This document shows positions 61,781 through 64,000 of a DNA stretch of 64,000 nt, piece by piece. Position numbers and translations under genes: made by a program. The DNA comes from JAKPAM01 sp047601745. GTDB taxonomy: Bacteria; Pseudomonadota; Gammaproteobacteria; Burkholderiales; Burkholderiaceae_E. The stretch covers positions 3,844,001-3,908,000 of the forward strand of contig JASGIS010000001.1 in assembly GCA_047601745.1 (NCBI GenBank). Reading direction: 5' to 3'. The first letter of the stretch is position 1, and each line of letters starts with the position of its first letter. A model generated the notes under the pieces. The model was not told where the DNA came from and searched no databases. It saw only the letters and a program-made list of their open reading frames with translations.

Positions 61781-62359
61781 ATGATCGTGGATGCTGCTTC
61801 GCCGGATCCGGAATCGATACCCGCCGATCTAGTCGAGATCGGGCGGATCGGCGGCGCGCACGGCGTTCGGGGCGCGCTCAAGGTGATCCCGCACGGTCAC
61901 GCTCAGGACAGCGCGCTGCGCACCTGCCGGCACTGGTGGCTGACCGACCTGTCGCCGGTCGCGCGCGAGCGCCTCGGTGCCGCGGCCCGGCCGTGGCGGG
62001 CGTCGGTCGAAAGCGCGCGGGTCCAGGTCGATCTGATCGTCGCCCAGTTGCGCGGCGTTTCGGACCGGGACCTCGCCGCCGCGCTCAACGGAGCCCGGGT
62101 CTGGATCAGCCGTTCGGCGTTTCCGGCCGCGGCGCCCGACGAGTACTACTGGGTCGATCTGATCGGTTGCGACGTCGTCGATCCCGCGGACCGCGTGCTG
62201 GGCCGGGTATCGGCTGTCGAGGAATACGGCGCCGGCCCGTTGCTGAAAGTCCATGGCGCCGACGGCGTCGATCGATTGATCCCCTTCGTCGACGCGGTGA
62301 TCGGCTCGGTCGATGTGACCGGGCGGCGGATCGTCGCCGACTGGGGGCTCGACTATTGA
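61781..62359 (+). CDS. rimM: Ribosome maturation factor RimM
   Basis: Assists 30S head assembly. The 192-residue protein shows VEIGRIGGAHGVRGALKVIP at the start of the RimM domain, DEYYWVDLIGCDVVD, and a PRC-barrel C-terminus (GRVSAVEEYGAGPLLKVHGA, LIPFVDAVI). The N-terminal extension of about 17 residues is unremarkable. With the terminator 35 bases upstream and no clear promoter in between, its expression may depend on read-through. Confidence 0.96.
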   Translation: MIVDAASPDPESIPADLVEIGRIGGAHGVRGALKVIPHGHAQDSALRTCRHWWLTDLSPVARERLGAAARPWRASVESARVQVDLIVAQLRGVSDRDLAAALNGARVWISRSAFPAAAPDEYYWVDLIGCDVVDPADRVLGRVSAVEEYGAGPLLKVHGADGVDRLIPFVDAVIGSVDVTGRRIVADWGLDY

Positions 62360-62377
62360 CGCGGCGAGGTGAACGCC

Positions 62378-63166
62378 ATGACGGCTGATGCGGATCGGCT
62401 TCGTTTCGACGTCGTGACGCTGTTCGCGGCGATGTTCGACGCGATCACGGTCCACGGCGTTTCCGGTCGCGCGCTGGCTCGCCGGCTCTGGCAACTGCAG
62501 TGCTGGAACCCTCGCGACTTCGCGACCGACGCCTACCGGACGATCGACGACCGGCCCTACGGCGGCGGACCGGGCATGGTGATGATGGCCGAACCGCTGC
62601 GCGACGCGATCGCCGCCGCGCGAGCGGGTCGCCAGCAGCAGGGCCTGGCTCCGGCGCCGGTGATCTGTCTGTCGCCGCAAGGCAGGTCGGTCGATCACGC
62701 GATGATCGCCGGGCTCGTCGCCTCGGGCGGCGCGACGCTGCTTTGCGGTCGTTATGAAGGGATCGACCAGCGCCTGCTCGATCGTCATGTCGACGAAGAA
62801 TGGTCGCTCGGGGATTTCGTCGTTTCCGGCGGCGAGTTGCCGGCGATGATGATCATCGATGCGGTCGTTCGGTTGCTGCCCGGCGCGTTGAACGATAGTC
62901 AGTCGGCGCAGCAGGACTCGTTCGTCGACGGCCTGCTCGATTGTCCGCACTACACGCGGCCGGTGGTTTTCGAGGACGCCGAAGTGCCGGCGGTGCTGCT
63001 GTCGGGCCACCACGCGCAGATCGCCGCGTGGCGCCGCGCCCAATCGTTGCGCGTAACGTCGCGGCGGCGCCCCGATCTGATCCGGCGCCTGCGTGATCGC
63101 CAGGTCTTGTCCCGCAAGGATCTGCAGATCCTCGACGATCTGGCGGCCGAGGATTCGGAGACCTAG
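62378..63166 (+). CDS. trmD: tRNA (guanine-N1)-methyltransferase
   Basis: Methylates G37 of tRNAs reading CNN codons, using SAM. The 262-residue product has the trefoil-knot segments: FDVVTLFAAMFDAIT, DDRPYGGGPGMVMMAEPLRD, LLCGRYEGIDQRLLDRHVDE and SLGDFVVSGGELPAMMIIDA. GAGGTG before ATG 62378 decides the start over a GTG at 62369. It follows rimM by 18 bases. Confidence 0.97.
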   Translation: MTADADRLRFDVVTLFAAMFDAITVHGVSGRALARRLWQLQCWNPRDFATDAYRTIDDRPYGGGPGMVMMAEPLRDAIAAARAGRQQQGLAPAPVICLSPQGRSVDHAMIAGLVASGGATLLCGRYEGIDQRLLDRHVDEEWSLGDFVVSGGELPAMMIIDAVVRLLPGALNDSQSAQQDSFVDGLLDCPHYTRPVVFEDAEVPAVLLSGHHAQIAAWRRAQSLRVTSRRRPDLIRRLRDRQVLSRKDLQILDDLAAEDSET

Positions 63167-63210
63167 AACTCGTCGGCCGACCCTTCGTCCGCTGATCGTT
63201 CATCCGCCGA

Positions 63211-63329
63211 TCGTTCGCCGGTCGTTCGCCGGTCGTTCGCCGGTCGTTCGCCGGTCGATCGTTCGCCGGTCGATCGTTCGCCGGTCGATCGTTCGCCGAC
63301 CGACCCGTCGCCGACCGACCCGTCGCCGA
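63211..63329. repeat. Compound tandem repeat between trmD and rplS
   Basis: Three joined blocks: four copies of TCGTTCGCCGG (63211-63254, 11 bp), three copies of TCGATCGTTCGCCGG (63255-63299, 15 bp, the last with a changed end) and two copies of CCGACCCGTCGCCGA (63300-63329, 15 bp). The blocks share the TCGCCG core and probably arose stepwise. The array is just after trmD and upstream of the rplS promoter. Confidence 0.92.
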
Positions 63330-63370
63330 CCGGGCGGTCGGAATGACGCGTCGCGCCGGGTCGAAGCTGC

Positions 63371-63400
63371 TTGTCGGTTCGATCACAGACATGCTATAGT
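63371..63400 (+). promoter_or_regulatory. Promoter for rplS with a long leader
   Basis: TTGTCG (63371-63376), 18-base spacer, TATAGT (63395-63400). The predicted transcript starts near 63407, leaving a leader of about 240 bases before the rplS ATG. In the leader a 35-codon frame (63476-63583, starting MQWMHGVASG) is visible without a good ribosome site; no known ribosomal-protein leader was recognised. Confidence 0.65.
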
Positions 63401-63645
63401 TTAAGGCTGACTTCGTCCTCTGCCGGGTTTCGGTACCCGCTCGGACGGCCTTGCGCCAGCCGGATCGCATCTCTCATGCAGTGGATGCACGGCGTCGCTT
63501 CCGGGGCCGCTCGACGCATTCGGGTCCGATCACAGCATGTCCTTCTCGTTCGCCGCCGGCTCCTTTCCGGAGCGGCTCGGTGATCGTGGCGGGCATGACG
63601 CCAACATCCAACAACCTCCCCGGGTATGACGGTCCAGGAGCCTGA

Positions 63646-64000
63646 ATGAACTTGATCCAGCAACTCGAGCAGGAAGAAATCGCCCGCTTGAACAAGACGA
63701 TCCCGGCCTTCGCGCCCGGCGATACCGTCGTCGTCAGCGTGAACGTCGTCGAAGGCAGCCGCAAGCGCGTGCAGGCCTACGAAGGCGTCGTCATCGCGCG
63801 CCGCAACCGCGGCCTGAACTCGTCGTTCATCGTCCGCAAGATTTCGTCGGGCGAGGGGGTCGAGCGGACGTTCCAGTTGTATTCGCCGCTGATCGCATCG
63901 ATCGACGTCAAGCGCCGTGGTGATGTTCGCCGCGCCAAGCTGTACTATTTGCGTCAACGTTCGGGCAAGTCGGCGCGCATCAAAGAGAAGCTGCCGAGCC
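63646..64000 (+). CDS. rplS: 50S ribosomal protein L19 (3' end outside window)
   Basis: Large-subunit protein at the 30S-50S interface. The visible 118 codons begin MNLIQQLEQEEIARLNKTIP and include APGDTVVVSVNVVEGSRKRV, YEGVVIARRNRGLNSSFIVR and RAKLYYLRQRSGKSARIKEK, covering nearly the whole L19 family. Only the final few codons and the stop are cut off. AGGAG stands before the ATG. It has its own likely promoter and so need not rely on the rpsP promoter. Confidence 0.97.
   Translation, partial: MNLIQQLEQEEIARLNKTIPAFAPGDTVVVSVNVVEGSRKRVQAYEGVVIARRNRGLNSSFIVRKISSGEGVERTFQLYSPLIASIDVKRRGDVRRAKLYYLRQRSGKSARIKEKLPS

Overview
The window is a chromosomal segment of a G+C-rich (estimated by eye at about two thirds) motile bacterium. 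It is most likely a betaproteobacterium of the order Burkholderiales. This rests on the divergent flgNMA / flgBCDEFGHIJKL arrangement, a flhBAFG-fliA block, a Bug (TctC-like) solute receptor, a polyhydroxyalkanoate phasin, an OxyR next to CysM, the MoxR / DUF58 / TgpA trio, and an rpsP-rimM-trmD-rplS operon. No rRNA, tRNA, CRISPR array or complete insertion sequence was seen.

Layout. 1-8168: flagellar regulation and export genes on the plus strand (motB cut by the window edge, a 92-residue unknown, flhB, flhA, flhF, flhG, fliA), almost all with overlapping ends, closed by a hairpin. 8307-8965: an intact ribbon-helix-helix / PIN toxin-antitoxin pair set inside the flagellar region. 9003-10506: flgN, flgM and flgA on the minus strand. 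10661-20925: flgB to flgL, a complete rod-hook-ring-junction operon, followed by an HDOD protein with a degenerate EAL-like half (20986-22179). 22218-34430: housekeeping and metabolism (rpiA, Nudix hydrolase, a decayed second RHH/PIN pair, yggX, argA, hrpA, a methylsuccinyl-CoA-dehydrogenase-like enzyme, a Bug receptor, an AEC transporter). 34691-39298: a close-packed five-gene envelope-looking cluster (beta-propeller, polysaccharide deacetylase, fatty acid/sterol hydroxylase, EI24 membrane protein, molybdopterin-binding-domain protein). 39505-47794: phasin, thioesterase, PbpG, SodC, IclR/DgoK, OxyR, CysM, EamA. 47968-51984: tgpA, DUF58 and moxR on the minus strand. 52105-53274: two tandem-repeat arrays, then an enoyl-CoA hydratase. 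53312-57728: a MarR regulator, a control region carrying two palindromes and an IS200/IS605-end-like structure, etfB, etfA and an acyl-CoA dehydrogenase. 57902-61147: two lineage-specific proteins around a radical SAM gene that has a LexA-box-like promoter. 61343-64000: rpsP, rimM, trmD, rplS (cut by the window edge).

How parts work together. The flagellar genes cover placement (FlhF/FlhG), type III export (FlhB/FlhA), sigma-28 control (FliA/FlgM, with FlgN as chaperone) and rod, hook and ring assembly. Electron-transfer flavoprotein, two acyl-CoA dehydrogenases, enoyl-CoA hydratase, thioesterase and phasin point to active acyl-CoA and PHA metabolism; a MarR regulator with two operators stands upstream of etfBA. 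OxyR and SodC sit in the same 3.6 kb and point to oxidative-stress defence.

The items most worth a second look are: the LexA-type promoter of the radical SAM gene; the solo IS200/IS605-end-like structure between marR and etfB; the twin palindromes at the phasin and marR promoters; a strong terminator inside the rpsP operon combined with a separate rplS promoter; the Walker-less FlhG; and an unusual number of short tandem-repeat arrays between genes.
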